DNA of 64,000 bases, from NCBI GenBank assembly GCA_903870145.1, contig CAIQBO010000056.1:34816-98815 (forward strand), given 5' to 3'. Below the pieces are notes generated by a model, which was given only the letters and a program-made list of their open reading frames with translations, was not told where the DNA came from and ran no database searches. This stretch comes from an uncultured Burkholderiales bacterium (GTDB lineage: Bacteria; Pseudomonadota; Gammaproteobacteria; Burkholderiales; Burkholderiaceae_C). The position numbers were made by a program, and so were the translations under genes. Positions 53,929 through 64,000 of this stretch are shown here, in pieces (the first letter of the stretch is position 1; each line of letters starts with the position of its first letter).

Positions 53929-55056
53929 ATGAAACGGGTAGGACTGATTGGTTGGCGCGGCATGGTGGGTTCCGTCTTGATGGACCGCATGCAATCACAA
54001 GGTGATTTTGGGCTGATCGAACCCTTGTTTTTCTCCACTTCGAATGCGGGCGGCAAAGCCCCCGCCATGGCGAAAAACGAAAGCACATTGCAAGATGCCT
54101 TTAACCTCGATGCCTTAAAGCGCTGCGACATCATCATCACCGCGCAAGGCGGTGACTACACCACGGCCGTATTCCCCAAATTGCGTGCCACAGGCTGGGC
54201 AGGCCATTGGATCGACGCGGCGTCCACACTGCGGATGGAACAAAACGCCATCATCATTTTGGACCCGGTCAACATGCCCGTGATTCAAGCGGCCTTGAAA
54301 AAGGGCGGCAACAACTGGATCGGCGGCAACTGCACTGTCAGCTGCATGCTGATGGGTGTGGGCGCTTTGTACAAAGCCGGTTTGGTGGAGTGGATGAGCA
54401 CGCAAACCTACCAAGCTGCTTCCGGTGGCGGCGCGCAGCACATGCGCGAGTTGCTGACGCAATACGGCACATTGAACGCCGAAGTCAAAGCTTTGCTGGA
54501 CGATCCGAAAAGTGCCATCTTAGAAATAGATCGCAAAGTGATTGCCAAACAACGCAGTTTGAGCAGCGCTGAGACCGCCAACTTCGGCGCGCCTTTGGGC
54601 GGATCCTTGATTCCTTGGATCGACAAAGATCTGGGCAACGGCATGTCCAAAGAAGAGTGGAAAGGCATGGCCGAGACCAATAAAATTTTGGGCCAAGGCG
54701 AAGGTTTTGGCTCTGCCCCAGTGCCTGTGGATGGTTTTTGTGTGCGCGTGGGCGCCATGCGCTGCCACAGTCAAGCACTGACCTTCAAACTCAAGAAAAA
54801 CGTACCTGTGGCCGACATTGAAGCCATGATCGCAGCCGATAACCCTTGGGTCAAGGTGGTGCCCAACACGCGCGAAGCCACGCTCAAAGACTTGACGCCA
54901 GTGGCCGTGACCGGCACCATGCACATTCCCGTAGGCCGCATTCGCAAAATGGCCATGGGCCCAGAATATGTAGGTGCCTTCACCATCGGCGATCAACTGC
55001 TCTGGGGTGCGGCAGAGCCGCTGCGGCGCATGCTGCGCATTCTGCTAGAAGCCTGA
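53929..55056 (+). CDS. asd: Aspartate-semialdehyde dehydrogenase
   Basis: Reduces aspartyl phosphate for lysine, threonine and methionine synthesis. The 375-aa protein has the NADP motif [18 protein letters not shown] and the active Cys in [16 protein letters not shown] near residue 135; gammaproteobacterial-type Asd. Ends 17 bases before the FimV-like gene. Confidence 0.97.
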   Translation: MKRVGLIGWRGMVGSVLMDRMQSQGDFGLIEPLFFSTSNAGGKAPAMAKNESTLQDAFNLDALKRCDIIITAQGGDYTTAVFPKLRATGWAGHWIDAASTLRMEQNAIIILDPVNMPVIQAALKKGGNNWIGGNCTVSCMLMGVGALYKAGLVEWMSTQTYQAASGGGAQHMRELLTQYGTLNAEVKALLDDPKSAILEIDRKVIAKQRSLSSAETANFGAPLGGSLIPWIDKDLGNGMSKEEWKGMAETNKILGQGEGFGSAPVPVDGFCVRVGAMRCHSQALTFKLKKNVPVADIEAMIAADNPWVKVVPNTREATLKDLTPVAVTGTMHIPVGRIRKMAMGPEYVGAFTIGDQLLWGAAEPLRRMLRILLEA

Positions 55057-55073
55057 TTTTTAAACCGTCAGAG

Positions 55074-56387
55074 ATGGCCCGTTTTGCACCCCTCTTTGTC
55101 TGGCTTTGGGGCCTGCATTTCAGTGCGCATGCACTGGGTTTGGCGGGCATTGAAGTTCAGTCGCAAAGAGGAGAGCCTTTGCGCGCTGAAATTCAAGTGG
55201 CGCAAACCACGGCTGATGAATGGGCCCGGTTGACAGTCACGATTGCCTCTGCCGAGCGTTTTTCTCAAATGGGCTTGACTTATCAAGCGGCCATCAGCAG
55301 CATCCGAATCGACTTGCTCGAGCGCGCAGATGGTCGCAAAAGTATTCTGCTCACCAGCACCGAGCCCCTGCTTGAGAACTTTGTCGATCTGCTGATTCAA
55401 GCGCAAAGTCCCAAAGGTCAATGGCTCAAAGCTTTTGCATTGATGCTTGGCACGGCCAAGCCGGTAGCTGCACTCGCACCGATTCAGCCGCCCTCCTTGT
55501 CATCGGCGCAAGCCCAGCCTAAGGCGGACCCCACACCCGTGCACACTGTGCAAAAAGGTGAGAGTGCCAGCCGCATTGTCCAACCCTGGCTCAATGAAAA
55601 AACCAGCATGAATCAAATGCTGGTGGCGCTGTTGAAAAGTCAACCCCATGCATTCATCCAAGGCAATGTGAATTTACTGCGCGAAGGAGTTGTTCTGCGC
55701 GCACCCAACGCTGCGGCGGCGAAAGACATTGACCCCGAAGAGGCTCGGAAATTTTTGATCCTGCAGCAAAAAGATTTCATGGCCTATGCGCAAGTTGCAG
55801 CTCAAAACGCCTTGCAAGTCCATGGCAACAAGCCTTCAAGGCAAATGAGTGGCACCGTTGGCGCAGAACCCTCCAGCCCCCAACCCGTCCAGACTCCAGT
55901 GGACCAACTCAAGCTGACCCAGGCCAAAATTGAGCGTCAAAATGCCGAGTCCCGCTTGGCCGCGCAGCGTGCTTTGCTAGACGCTCAAAAGCAATTGACT
56001 GCCTTGCAACTCAATGTGGACGCCTTGCTTGAATTGAACAGCACACTGTCTAACGACGCCCCCACTTCCCCAGCACCCGCCCAAGCACCATTGGCAGAAA
56101 AAACCCTAGAACAAGCCAATGCCAAAGGCTGGTTGAACTTAAGCCACATGCTCGGCGGGTCCGAGCGTTTTCTTTATGTGTGGGCGGCTTTGAGCTTGAT
56201 CACGGTCTTAGGTGTTTTCGCATGGCTGCGAGTGCGTGCAGTGCGCGCTGCCCAGACCCTCCAACCCATGCGCATGCCTGTGGGGCCCCCTCACATGGAC
56301 CATGAGGGTGAGCGCACTCAAAGTTTGCCAAGCGAGATCACTGCACTCGATTTAGATTTGAAAACGAAACCCGAGACGCTGCGGTGA
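55074..56387 (+). CDS. FimV-like protein, short form
   Basis: A 437-aa envelope protein with signal peptide (FAPLFVWLWGLHFSAHALGL). The FimV N-terminal domain follows (GIEVQSQRGEPLRAEIQV), then a LysM-like peptidoglycan-binding part (HTVQKGESASRIVQPWL, about residues 158-220), a coiled coil (about 280-330), and one membrane helix (FLYVWAALSLITVLGVFAWL, about 365-385). It stops about 50 residues later, without the long acidic and TPR C-terminal part that FimV proteins usually have. Position between asd and truA is the classical FimV locus. Its stop overlaps the truA start. Confidence 0.85.
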   Translation: MARFAPLFVWLWGLHFSAHALGLAGIEVQSQRGEPLRAEIQVAQTTADEWARLTVTIASAERFSQMGLTYQAAISSIRIDLLERADGRKSILLTSTEPLLENFVDLLIQAQSPKGQWLKAFALMLGTAKPVAALAPIQPPSLSSAQAQPKADPTPVHTVQKGESASRIVQPWLNEKTSMNQMLVALLKSQPHAFIQGNVNLLREGVVLRAPNAAAAKDIDPEEARKFLILQQKDFMAYAQVAAQNALQVHGNKPSRQMSGTVGAEPSSPQPVQTPVDQLKLTQAKIERQNAESRLAAQRALLDAQKQLTALQLNVDALLELNSTLSNDAPTSPAPAQAPLAEKTLEQANAKGWLNLSHMLGGSERFLYVWAALSLITVLGVFAWLRVRAVRAAQTLQPMRMPVGPPHMDHEGERTQSLPSEITALDLDLKTKPETLR

Positions 56388-57166
56388 GACTGGCACTGGG
56401 CATCAGCTACAACGGCCAGGCCTACCAAGGCTGGCAAAGCCAAAGCTCGGGCCAGACCGTGCAAGACTGCTTGGAAAAAGCACTGCGAGATTTCAGCACC
56501 ACGCGCGTTAGCATCCACTGTGCAGGGCGCACCGATGCGGGCGTTCATGGCTTGATGCAAGTGGTTCACTTTGACACCTTGATTGAGCGTGAAACAGCAT
56601 CTTGGGTGCGCGGCACCAACCGCTATTTACCAAGCGACATCTCGGTTCAATGGGTGCAAGTTGTATCGCCCGAATTTCACGCCCGCGCCAGCGCATTGGC
56701 TCGGCGTTATGCCTATGTGCTGTTGGAGTCCCCCGTTCGACCCAGTTTGGAGGCTGGCCGCGTTGGCTGGGTCTACCGCTCCTTGAACGAATCGGCCATG
56801 GCACAAGCGGCCCAATATTTAATCGGCGAGCACGATTTCAGCTCTTTTCGGGCCAGCATTTGCCAAGCCCTCTCGCCCGTCAAAAAATTGACTCGGATCG
56901 ACATTCACCGCAATGGGCCGTACTGGCGCTTCGAGTTTGAAAGCAATGCATTTTTGCACCACATGATTCGCAACATCATGGGCTGCTTGGTGAGCATTGG
57001 GCAAGGCTTTCACCCCCCACAGTGGATGCAAACCGTATTGGACAGCCGCAACCGCATTGCTGCCGCGCCCACCTTTGCCCCCGATGGTTTGTATTTTCAA
57101 GGGCCGGTTTATGCGCCTGATTGGGGCCTACCCACCCAAACCCCGCCCTTTCATTGGCTGCCATGA
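56384..57166 (+). CDS. truA: tRNA pseudouridine(38-40) synthase
   Basis: Modifies U38-U40 in many tRNAs. The 260-aa protein has the catalytic Asp in CAGRTDAGVHGLMQVVHF near residue 50 and FLHHMIRNIMGCLVSIGQG in the C-terminal half. Start is GTG at 56384, overlapping the stop of the fimV-like gene (GTGA); its own stop overlaps the trpF ATG. Confidence 0.95.
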   Translation: MRLALGISYNGQAYQGWQSQSSGQTVQDCLEKALRDFSTTRVSIHCAGRTDAGVHGLMQVVHFDTLIERETASWVRGTNRYLPSDISVQWVQVVSPEFHARASALARRYAYVLLESPVRPSLEAGRVGWVYRSLNESAMAQAAQYLIGEHDFSSFRASICQALSPVKKLTRIDIHRNGPYWRFEFESNAFLHHMIRNIMGCLVSIGQGFHPPQWMQTVLDSRNRIAAAPTFAPDGLYFQGPVYAPDWGLPTQTPPFHWLP

Positions 57167-57840
57167 CGCACAGTGAGCGCACTCGAATCAAAATTTGTGG
57201 ACTGACACGCCCACAAGATGTGGCCAGCGCAGTTCAAGCCGGGGTCGACGCCATTGGCTTTGTGATGTACGCCCAAAGTCCGCGCCATGTTTCCATCCAA
57301 ACCGCAGCCGAACTGGTCAAGGGCTTGCCCGCGCACGTCACACCGGTCTTGCTGTTTGTCAACGAGACGCTAGAGGGGGTGCAGCGTGCGTGCCAAGCGG
57401 TGCCTGGCGCGATCCTTCAATTTCATGGTGATGAAACGCCTCAGGACTGTCAAAGTATCGCTCTGGCCTGCGCAAGGCCCTATTGGCGCGCCGCCCGGAT
57501 ACCCCCCCAAGCTCAAGAGGCCTTTGATTTGGTAAAATTCGCCCACGATTACTCCAACGCCCAAGCCATTTTGCTCGATGCCCATGTGCAGGGCTATGGC
57601 GGCGGCGGGAAAACATTCAATTGGTCACAGCTTCCTCTCTTCGTCAACGCTCACCTCGTTTTGTCTGGTGGCTTGACGCCTGCAAATGTCATCGAAGGCA
57701 TAGCGCAAGTGCGGCCGCGGGCTTTGTCCCTGGCCGTTGACGTGAGCTCAGGGGTTGAAATGGATGGCCAAAAAGGCTTGAAAGACCCCCGAAAAATCCA
57801 AGCATTTGTCCAAGCGGTACGCTCCGCCGACGCCCATTGA
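57163..57840 (+). CDS. trpF: Phosphoribosylanthranilate isomerase
   Basis: TIM-barrel isomerase of tryptophan synthesis, 225 aa. The catalytic Cys is in RIKICGLTRPQD; the catalytic Asp is in AILLDAHVQGYGGGGKTF; phosphate loop LVLSGGLTPANVIEGI. ATG at 57163 overlaps the truA stop by 4 bases. Confidence 0.96.
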   Translation: MTHSERTRIKICGLTRPQDVASAVQAGVDAIGFVMYAQSPRHVSIQTAAELVKGLPAHVTPVLLFVNETLEGVQRACQAVPGAILQFHGDETPQDCQSIALACARPYWRAARIPPQAQEAFDLVKFAHDYSNAQAILLDAHVQGYGGGGKTFNWSQLPLFVNAHLVLSGGLTPANVIEGIAQVRPRALSLAVDVSSGVEMDGQKGLKDPRKIQAFVQAVRSADAH

Positions 57841-57849
57841 GTTGAAACC

Positions 57850-59133
57850 ATGAACACCTACCAACAACCCGACGCAGCAGGGCACTTTGGCATCTACGGT
57901 GGCAGTTTTGTCAGCGAAACCTTGACTCACGCCATCATTGAACTGCGCCAAGCCTATGCACACTACCAAAATGACCCTGAATTTTTAGCCGAGTTCCAAT
58001 ACGAGTTGGCCCACTTTGTGGGGCGCCCTTCGCCCGTCTACCATGCCGCACGCATGAGCCGCGAGGTGGGTGGTGCGCAAATTTACCTCAAGCGCGAAGA
58101 CTTGAACCACACCGGCGCGCACAAAATCAACAACACCATTGGCCAAGCGATGCTGGCCAAACGCATGGGCAAAACGCGCATCATTGCCGAGACCGGTGCT
58201 GGCCAACACGGCGTGGCCACAGCGACCATTTGCGCGCGTTACGGCATGGAATGCGTGGTTTACATGGGCGCTGAGGACATCAAGCGGCAAAGCCCCAACG
58301 TCTACCGCATGAAGTTATTGGGTGCCACCGTGGTGCCTGTCCACTCTGGCAGCAAAACCTTGAAAGATGCCCTCAACGAAGCCATGCGCGACTGGGTGGC
58401 CAATGTGGACAACACGTTCTACATCATTGGCACGGTGGCTGGCCCCCACCCCTACCCCATGATGGTGCGCGACTTCCAAAGTGTGATTGGAAAAGAGTGC
58501 TTGACGCAAATGCCCCACATCTTGGCTCGCACGGGTTTGCACAGTCAACAACCCGATGCGGTGATTGCCTGCGTAGGCGGAGGCAGCAACGCCATGGGTA
58601 TTTTCTACCCCTATATCGACCACCCCCAGACCCGTCTGATCGGCGTTGAAGCCGCAGGCGAAGGTCTGGAAAGCGGCAAACATTCGGCTTCGTTGCAGCG
58701 CGGCAGCCCTGGTGTTTTGCATGGCAATCGAACTTTTATTTTGCAAGACGAAAACGGCCAGATCACAGAAACACACAGCATCAGCGCGGGCTTGGACTAC
58801 CCCGGCGTTGGCCCAGAGCACGCCTACCTGCAAGAGATCGGCCGCGCAGAATATGTGGGCATCACCGATTCTGAAGCACTGGGCGCGTTCCATTATTTGT
58901 GCCGAACCGAAGGCATCATTCCCGCTTTAGAGTCCAGCCATGCCGTGGCTTACGCCAAGAAATTGGCCGCCACCCTGCGCCAAGACCAATCCATTTTGGT
59001 CAATCTGTCAGGCCGGGGCGACAAAGACATTGGAACAGTGGCTGATTTGAGCCAAGGCGATTTTTATTGCCGCCCCAGCTGCCAAGGGCAAAGCGTCAAA
59101 GGGGCCGAGCAGCCCGTGAAAGTATTCAAATGA
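57850..59133 (+). CDS. trpB: Tryptophan synthase beta chain
   Basis: PLP enzyme joining indole and serine, 427 aa. PLP Lys in [17 protein letters not shown]; phosphate-binding loop [16 protein letters not shown]-terminal [14 protein letters not shown]. The C-terminus extends about 20 residues beyond the usual end. Its stop overlaps the trpA start (ATGA). Confidence 0.97.
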   Translation: MNTYQQPDAAGHFGIYGGSFVSETLTHAIIELRQAYAHYQNDPEFLAEFQYELAHFVGRPSPVYHAARMSREVGGAQIYLKREDLNHTGAHKINNTIGQAMLAKRMGKTRIIAETGAGQHGVATATICARYGMECVVYMGAEDIKRQSPNVYRMKLLGATVVPVHSGSKTLKDALNEAMRDWVANVDNTFYIIGTVAGPHPYPMMVRDFQSVIGKECLTQMPHILARTGLHSQQPDAVIACVGGGSNAMGIFYPYIDHPQTRLIGVEAAGEGLESGKHSASLQRGSPGVLHGNRTFILQDENGQITETHSISAGLDYPGVGPEHAYLQEIGRAEYVGITDSEALGAFHYLCRTEGIIPALESSHAVAYAKKLAATLRQDQSILVNLSGRGDKDIGTVADLSQGDFYCRPSCQGQSVKGAEQPVKVFK

Positions 59134-59939
59134 GCCGCATCGACGCCACCTTTTCAGCACTCCAAGCCCAAGGGCGAAAGGCTTTGATTCCCTATGTGAC
59201 AGCGGGCTTCCCATTTGCCGACATCACGCCTGAACTGATGCACGCCATGGTCAGCGCTGGAGCTGACGTGATCGAGCTGGGTGTGCCCTTCAGCGACCCT
59301 TCAGCCGATGGCCCTGTGATCCAAAAATCGGGTGAAAAAGCCTTGTCGTTTGGTATTGGCCTGCGCCATGTCTTAGGCATGGTCAAGACTTTTCGCACTG
59401 CCGACTCTGCAACGCCCGTGGTGCTCATGGGTTACGCCAACCCGATTGAACGCTACGATTTGCAGCATGGCCAAGACAGCTTCATTCGAGACGCTGGCGC
59501 GGCCGGTGTGGACGGCGTCTTGGTGGTGGACTACCCGCCCGAAGAGTGCACCGTGTTTGCCGCCAAATTGCGCGCCCAGCAAATGGACATGATTTTCTTG
59601 CTCGCCCCCACCAGCACCGAGCAGCGCATGCAGCAAGTCGCCGAGGTGGCCAGCGGCTATGTGTACTATGTTTCCCTCAAAGGGGTCACTGGCTCAGGCG
59701 CCTTGGACACCGACGCCGTGCAAGCCATGCTGCCGCGCATACGTGCCCATGTGCGCATTCCTGTGGGGGTGGGTTTTGGCATTCGAGATACCGCAACCGC
59801 CAAGGCGATCGGGAAAGTGGCAGATGCCGTGGTGATTGGGAGCAAAATCATCCAATTGATTGAAAATGAACCGCGCGCGCAAGTGGGCCCTGTGGCTGCT
59901 GCGTTTTTGAGAGACATTCGCCTAGCGCTGGACGCTTGA
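59130..59939 (+). CDS. trpA: Tryptophan synthase alpha chain
   Basis: Cleaves indole-3-glycerol phosphate, 269 aa. Catalytic Glu/Asp in [20 protein letters not shown] and [12 protein letters not shown]; phosphate-binding [23 protein letters not shown] at 59130 is the start giving the conserved N-terminus ([20 protein letters not shown]). Confidence 0.97.
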   Translation: MSRIDATFSALQAQGRKALIPYVTAGFPFADITPELMHAMVSAGADVIELGVPFSDPSADGPVIQKSGEKALSFGIGLRHVLGMVKTFRTADSATPVVLMGYANPIERYDLQHGQDSFIRDAGAAGVDGVLVVDYPPEECTVFAAKLRAQQMDMIFLLAPTSTEQRMQQVAEVASGYVYYVSLKGVTGSGALDTDAVQAMLPRIRAHVRIPVGVGFGIRDTATAKAIGKVADAVVIGSKIIQLIENEPRAQVGPVAAAFLRDIRLALDA

Positions 59940-59964
59940 GCGCCTTTCAACCAAGGAACACACC

Positions 59965-60837
59965 ATGAGTTGGCTCGAAAAATTATTGCCCCCCAAAATT
60001 TTACATACTGACCCGGCAGATCGCCGCTCGATACCCGAAGGTTTGTGGATCAAGTGCCCTCAATGCGAATCTGTTTTGTACAAAACAGATTTAGAGCAAA
60101 ACCAAAATGTTTGCCCCAGTTGCAGCCATCACCACCGCATTGGCGCACGCGCGCGCTTGAACATTTTTTTGGATGGCGAAGGCCGCTATGAAATCGGACA
60201 AGAAGTCGTGCCTGTTGACCCCTTGAAGTTCAAAGACAGTCGCAAATACCCCGACCGCATCAAGGAAGCCATGAGCAACACCGGTGAAACCGATGCGCTG
60301 GTGGTCATGGGCGGCGCGATTCACAGCATCAATATGGTAGCTGCTTGCTTCGAATTTGATTTCATGGGCGGTAGCATGGGCTCCGTTGTAGGCGAGCGTT
60401 TTGTGCGCGGCGTAGAAACTGCCATAGAGCAAAAAGTGCCCTTTATTTGCTTTACTGCCACTGGCGGCGCGCGCATGCAAGAGGGCTTGCTGTCCTTGAT
60501 GCAGATGGCCAAAACCAATGCGTCATTGACCCGTTTGGCCAAAAAAGGGCTTCCCTTTATCAGCGTCTTGACCGACCCCACCATGGGCGGCGTCTCAGCC
60601 GGTTTCGCATTCATGGGGGATGTGGTCATTGCCGAACCCAAAGCCTTGATCGGTTTTGCCGGGCCGCGCGTGATTGAGAGCACCGTGCGTGTGACTTTGC
60701 CCGAAGGGTTTCAAAGGGCGGAATTTTTACTGGAAAAAGGCGCTGTCGATTTCATCTGTGATCGGCGTGAACTCAAGCAAACCGTGGCCAACACCTTGGC
60801 CATGTTGCTGCGCCAACCTGCTGACGCCGTCAGCTAA
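59965..60837 (+). CDS. accD: Acetyl-CoA carboxylase carboxyltransferase beta subunit
   Basis: Malonyl-CoA synthesis, 290 aa. Zinc ribbon CPQC-x-CPSC type (residues 31-53), then the crotonase-like core [20 protein letters not shown] and [20 protein letters not shown]. Follows trpA by 25 bases. folC, often next in this order, is absent; a minus-strand YggT gene follows and overlaps by 8 bases. Confidence 0.97.
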   Translation: MSWLEKLLPPKILHTDPADRRSIPEGLWIKCPQCESVLYKTDLEQNQNVCPSCSHHHRIGARARLNIFLDGEGRYEIGQEVVPVDPLKFKDSRKYPDRIKEAMSNTGETDALVVMGGAIHSINMVAACFEFDFMGGSMGSVVGERFVRGVETAIEQKVPFICFTATGGARMQEGLLSLMQMAKTNASLTRLAKKGLPFISVLTDPTMGGVSAGFAFMGDVVIAEPKALIGFAGPRVIESTVRVTLPEGFQRAEFLLEKGAVDFICDRRELKQTVANTLAMLLRQPADAVS

Positions 60838-61369
60838 AGCGCAAGCTCGACAGTAGCATGCCGGCAATTTGAAGCAGCAGCAAAAGCGCCAAGGGCGAGA
60901 GGTCAACCCCACCCAAAGCGGGCAAAGCGCGGCGCAAAGGGGCCAACCAAGGCTCGACCATTCTGGCCAGCCAGGCCATGTTGATCGAGTTGGGTTGCAC
61001 CCATGAGAGCACGGCGTACAGCAAGACCAAGGCGCTCAGGCCCGAGACCGTCCATTGCAAAACGCCCAACACACCGGCCAAGGGCAAGCCCCACAGCGCA
61101 CCTTCAGAGCCCATGATCAACCACATCACCAAAATATGGCTCATCTTGAGCAACCACGCCGCCATCAAACTGGAACTGTCCAAGCGGCCAAGAGCCGGAA
61201 TGATGCGGCGCAAAGGCATGACCACCCAGTCAGTGATTGCAAAAATAAAACGCCCTACCGGGTTGTTAAATGGCACGCGTTGCCACTGCATCACCAAGCG
61301 CAGCAGGCATGCCCCGCCGACCATGCCCGTGATCACATCCAAAATAAAATTCACGATTTGCACCAGCAT
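60830..61369 (-). CDS. YggT-family membrane protein
   Basis: Inner-membrane protein of 179 aa with two YGGT repeats. Each has two hydrophobic helices: [20 protein letters not shown]...[16 protein letters not shown], and [18 protein letters not shown]...[17 protein letters not shown]. Function of the family is uncertain, possibly osmotic or cell-division related. Divergent from lysS (148-base gap). Confidence 0.9.
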   Translation of the reverse strand: MLVQIVNFILDVITGMVGGACLLRLVMQWQRVPFNNPVGRFIFAITDWVVMPLRRIIPALGRLDSSSLMAAWLLKMSHILVMWLIMGSEGALWGLPLAGVLGVLQWTVSGLSALVLLYAVLSWVQPNSINMAWLARMVEPWLAPLRRALPALGGVDLSPLALLLLLQIAGMLLSSLRFS

Positions 61370-61440
61370 GCAAAGCCCTCCAAAACGGATTCGATGATAG
61401 CTTCACATTTCAAATTTTCGCCAAGCCTGTGGCGCAATCG

Positions 61441-61517
61441 TAAAATACACCGTCCGCGCTGCTTGCAGCGTTCTTTCACTGCGGGGCGCTGCGCCCTTGA
61501 AAACAAAGCCTCACGCC
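61441..61517 (+). promoter_or_regulatory. lysS -10 box and leader with two hairpins
   Basis: TAAAAT at 61441-61446 followed by a leader of about 65 bases. It contains CGCTG-CTTG-CAGCG (61457-61470) and a GGGCGC/GCGCCC dyad (61484-61496). No clear -35. Role of the hairpins is unknown. Confidence 0.35.
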
Positions 61518-63059
61518 ATGTCTGACGACTCTCCAAACGCACCCTCCCAAGACGAAAACCAGCTGATCGCGGAGCGCCGCGGCAAACTCAAAGCCCTGCG
61601 CGAAGCCCAAGCCCAAGGCAAAGGCGTGGCTTTCCCCAACGACTTCAAGCCTGAGCACCGTGCCCAGACATTGATACAGGCGCACGAGCACAAACCCGCA
61701 GAAGAACTCAAAGGTGAAGGCATTGCCCCCACTGTGGCCAAAATTGCCGGGCGCATGATGCTCAAGCGCGTCATGGGCAAGGCCAGTTTTGCCAGCTTGC
61801 AAGACAGCACCGGCCGATTTCAAATTTATGTGGCGCGTGACGATGTCGGGGAAGATGTTTACAACGAATTCAAACACTGGGATTTGGGTGACATCGTGGC
61901 CGCCGAAGGCTATTTGTTCAAAACACGCACCGGCGAATTGTCCTTGCACGCCAGCAGCGTGCGTTTGCTCACCAAGAGCCTGCGACCCATGCCAGATAAA
62001 TTTCACGGCGTGGCCGATCAAGAAATCAAATACCGCCAGCGCTATGTCGATTTGATGATGGACGAGGAAGCTCGCAAACGCTTTACAGCTCGCAGCAAAG
62101 CGGTCAGCGGCATTCGTGAGTTCATGGTGAAACACGATTTCTTGGAAGTCGAAACCCCCATGTTGCACCCTATTCCAGGCGGTGCCAATGCCAAACCTTT
62201 TGTGACGCACCACAACGCTTTAGAGCAGCAAATGTTCCTGCGCATCGCGCCCGAGTTGTATTTGAAGCGCTTGCTGGTTGGCGGTTTTGAACGCGTCTTT
62301 GAGATCAATCGCAACTTTCGCAACGAAGGCATCTCGATCCGCCACAACCCTGAATTCACCATGATGGAGTTCTATGCCGCTTACTGGAACTACCAAGATG
62401 TGATGGCCTTTACCGAAGCATTGGTGCGAGATGCAGCGCAAAAAGCCGTGGGCCAATTGCATTTGACTTATGGCGGCAAACCCGTTGATTTGGAAAAACC
62501 CTTCGCCCGCTTGACGATTCGCCAGGCCATCTTGGCCCATACCGATGCGGGCAAGCACGTCGACGATGCAGCATGGCTCATAGCGGCCTTGCGAAAATTG
62601 GGCATGAGCGATGCCAAGCACAAACTCTCAAGCCGCAGCTTGGCCAGTTTGCAAGTGCTGTACTTTGAAGAGACCGTGGAAGACAAACTCTGGGAGCCCA
62701 CCTTCATCATGGAGCACCCGACTGAAATCTCCCCCTTGGCCAGGGCCAACGACGAGCGTCCTGAAGTGACAGAGCGCTTTGAGCTCTACATCACAGGGCG
62801 TGAATTTGGCAATGGTTTTTCTGAATTGAACGACGCAGAAGACCAAGTCGCGCGCTTCCAGGCGCAAGTTGACGCCAAAGACAGTGGCGACGATGAGGCC
62901 ATGTTTTTTGACCACGATTTTGTGCGCGCTTTGGAATACGGCATGCCCCCAGCAGGCGGCTGCGGCATTGGCATTGACCGCTTGATGATGCTGCTGACCG
63001 ACAGCCCCAGCATTCGCGATGTGATCTTGTTTCCAGCGCTGCGCCGCGAGCAAGACTGA
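61518..63059 (+). CDS. lysS: Lysyl-tRNA synthetase, class II
   Basis: Charges tRNA-Lys, 513 aa. The N-terminal OB anticodon-binding domain ([19 protein letters not shown]) is followed by the class II core: motif 2 [19 protein letters not shown], motif 3 [18 protein letters not shown] at 61518 ([11 protein letters not shown]). Ends directly against the convergent small membrane-protein gene with no spacer. Confidence 0.97.
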   Translation: MSDDSPNAPSQDENQLIAERRGKLKALREAQAQGKGVAFPNDFKPEHRAQTLIQAHEHKPAEELKGEGIAPTVAKIAGRMMLKRVMGKASFASLQDSTGRFQIYVARDDVGEDVYNEFKHWDLGDIVAAEGYLFKTRTGELSLHASSVRLLTKSLRPMPDKFHGVADQEIKYRQRYVDLMMDEEARKRFTARSKAVSGIREFMVKHDFLEVETPMLHPIPGGANAKPFVTHHNALEQQMFLRIAPELYLKRLLVGGFERVFEINRNFRNEGISIRHNPEFTMMEFYAAYWNYQDVMAFTEALVRDAAQKAVGQLHLTYGGKPVDLEKPFARLTIRQAILAHTDAGKHVDDAAWLIAALRKLGMSDAKHKLSSRSLASLQVLYFEETVEDKLWEPTFIMEHPTEISPLARANDERPEVTERFELYITGREFGNGFSELNDAEDQVARFQAQVDAKDSGDDEAMFFDHDFVRALEYGMPPAGGCGIGIDRLMMLLTDSPSIRDVILFPALRREQD

Positions 63060-63389
63060 TCAGGGCTTCTTTGGGGGCAGTTGTTCGGGCGGCTGCTGGC
63101 TCGATGCCCCGATCTCTTTGGCCTGCACGTCGACAATGTCCGCAGCATTTCCTTGATTCTGAGCCTGCCCCGGCCAACGGCCAAACGGCGCGCGGGCGCG
63201 GGCCATGTTTTGATAGCGCTGCCAGACCACAGCCACCTCTGGCTTTTGACCTCGCAGCAAGGACAATAGCGCACCTCCGATCAAGGCGAGCAAAAAAACC
63301 ACGATCAAACCCAGTACAAATGCCAAGCCCATCAGACTGAAAATCAGCCGCAAGACCCAAGCAAAGAATTGAAATATCAAGGTAAGCAT
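63060..63389 (-). CDS. Small membrane protein of unknown function
   Basis: A 109-aa protein with two adjacent hydrophobic helices (about residues 3-45, FSLMGLAFVLGLIVVFLLAL being the second). A polar Gln/Pro/Arg-rich tail ends PPEQLPPKKP. I do not recognise the family. ATG at 63389 overlaps the end of nagZ by 13 bases, so it is probably translated from the nagZ transcript. Confidence 0.65.
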   Translation of the reverse strand: MLTLIFQFFAWVLRLIFSLMGLAFVLGLIVVFLLALIGGALLSLLRGQKPEVAVVWQRYQNMARARAPFGRWPGQAQNQGNAADIVDVQAKEIGASSQQPPEQLPPKKP

Positions 63390-64000
63390 TCGAGCGCCTG
63401 CTGGTAGGAGACAGATCGGACCAAGTCGTCCCAAGGCACAGCCGGCAGTTGCGCCAGCAAGGCTCGTCGGCGCGCATCACTGCCTTCGTCGGCCTGCCAC
63501 TGAGATTTCAAATGCGCCTGGGCCAAGCCCTCGAGCACCTCGTCAATAGCTGCACTGCCATTCAAAGATTGGTTGCACAGCACTGTCAAATCGCAGCCTG
63601 CCGTCAAGGCGGCCAAGGCAGCTTGCGTGAAGTTGATGGGTTTCCCGTCAAGCACGCGGGCCCCCGCCATGGACAAATCATCGCTGAAAATAGCGCCTTC
63701 AAAGTTCAATCGTGTGCGCAAGATATCTTGCAGCCAACGCTTGGAAAAACCAGCGGGGCGGCTGTCAACCAACGGGTAAATCACATGCGCCGGCATGACA
63801 CTGCTCAGTTGCGTGTTCAACCATGCGTAAGGCAAAGCGTCGTCCGACAAAATGGCCTTCAAACTGCGCCTGTCTTGCGGCATGGCTGTGTGTGAATCGG
63901 CTTTGGCAAAGCCATGCCCTGGAAAGTGTTTGCCGCAGTTGCCCATGCCGGCGCTCAAGAGGCCATGCATCAAACTTTTGGCCAACAAACTCACCTGCCT
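63377..64000 (-). CDS. nagZ: Beta-N-acetylglucosaminidase NagZ (N-terminus outside window)
   Basis: Cytoplasmic glycosidase of peptidoglycan recycling. The 207 visible residues are the C-terminal part of a GH3 enzyme normally near 350 aa. NCGKHFPGHGFAKADSH contains the KHFPGHG motif with flexible-loop His, and IFSDDLSMAGARVL carries the nucleophile Asp. The reading frame continues past the right edge. Confidence 0.93.
   Translation of the reverse strand, partial: RQVSLLAKSLMHGLLSAGMGNCGKHFPGHGFAKADSHTAMPQDRRSLKAILSDDALPYAWLNTQLSSVMPAHVIYPLVDSRPAGFSKRWLQDILRTRLNFEGAIFSDDLSMAGARVLDGKPINFTQAALAALTAGCDLTVLCNQSLNGSAAIDEVLEGLAQAHLKSQWQADEGSDARRRALLAQLPAVPWDDLVRSVSYQQALECLP

Noticed and set aside
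61476..62213. Open frame of about 245 codons opposite lysS
   Set aside because: Antisense shadow covering the lysS leader and N-terminal domain; no independent support.
1..64000. Defence, toxin-antitoxin, phage or secondary-metabolite island
   Set aside because: Every gene-sized region is accounted for by housekeeping or small conserved proteins; base composition looks even apart from the short AT-rich H-NS promoter.

Overview
The window is a stretch of core chromosome from a betaproteobacterium, most likely order Burkholderiales, family Comamonadaceae (a Limnohabitans- or Rhodoferax-like organism). This rests on protein character and gene order: rpsP-rimM-trmD-rplS; a DUF3579 gene beside argD-argF; perM-hda-HAD-pcnB-folK divergent from purM; a GntR-type regulator beside sdhCDAB-sdhE-gltA with mdh and acnB divergent; and leuCDB-asd-fimV-truA-trpFBA-accD. 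Coding density is very high, many genes overlap by 1-17 bases, and no stretch longer than about 300 bases lacks a gene. I see no transposase, integrase, phage gene, CRISPR array, rRNA or tRNA gene.

Layout. 1-2.1 kb: the start of an iron/phosphonate-type ABC importer (permease cut by the left edge, binding protein). 2.3-9.5 kb: small secreted protein, adenosine-type kinase with an FNR-like site, rfbC-rfbA, a DUF6172 protein, an RhlE-like helicase, uppS, an H-NS family protein in an AT-rich island, and a CNNM/CorC-type membrane protein. 9.6-17.3 kb: apaH, a Nudix CoA pyrophosphatase, a CobD/CbiB-like membrane protein, rsgA, an M48 protease, orn, and a second DEAD-box helicase with a long structured leader. 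17.4-31.4 kb: ribosomal operon rpsP-rimM-trmD-rplS, acetyltransferase, TM2 protein, Pit phosphate transporter with its DUF47 partner, folK/pcnB/HAD/hda/perM, purM, SirB1-like protein, murJ, rpsT, DUF3579. 31.5-39.2 kb: argD-argF, kynurenine genes kynB-kynU-kynA, an FAD monooxygenase, and the tRNA-hydroxylation factor YegQ/TrhP. 39.2-50.5 kb: a TCA-cycle block of two divergent units, mdh-citE-like-secreted protein-acnB on the minus strand and gntR-sdhCDAB-sdhE-gltA on the plus strand. 50.6-64 kb: leucine, aspartate-family and tryptophan biosynthesis, a short FimV-like protein, truA, accD, a YggT protein, lysS, a small membrane protein, and nagZ cut by the right edge.

The genes work mainly in central metabolism, amino-acid synthesis and translation. 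I found no unmistakable new multi-gene system. The most interesting signals are regulatory: (i) a 16-base palindrome-containing element that occurs exactly twice, over the gntR promoter and, inverted, between DUF3579 and argD; (ii) a DEAD-box helicase leader with five hairpins and an 18-codon upstream ORF overlapping the helicase start; (iii) a shared sequence running from the -10 box into the transcription start at rpsP, rplS, rpsT and the helicase gene; (iv) a well-formed promoter with a palindrome over its -35 box that seems to drive an orphan transcript between uppS and the H-NS gene; (v) a perfect FNR-type box in front of the sugar/nucleoside kinase.

All calls come from reading the sequence. 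No database search, structure prediction or expression data was available.
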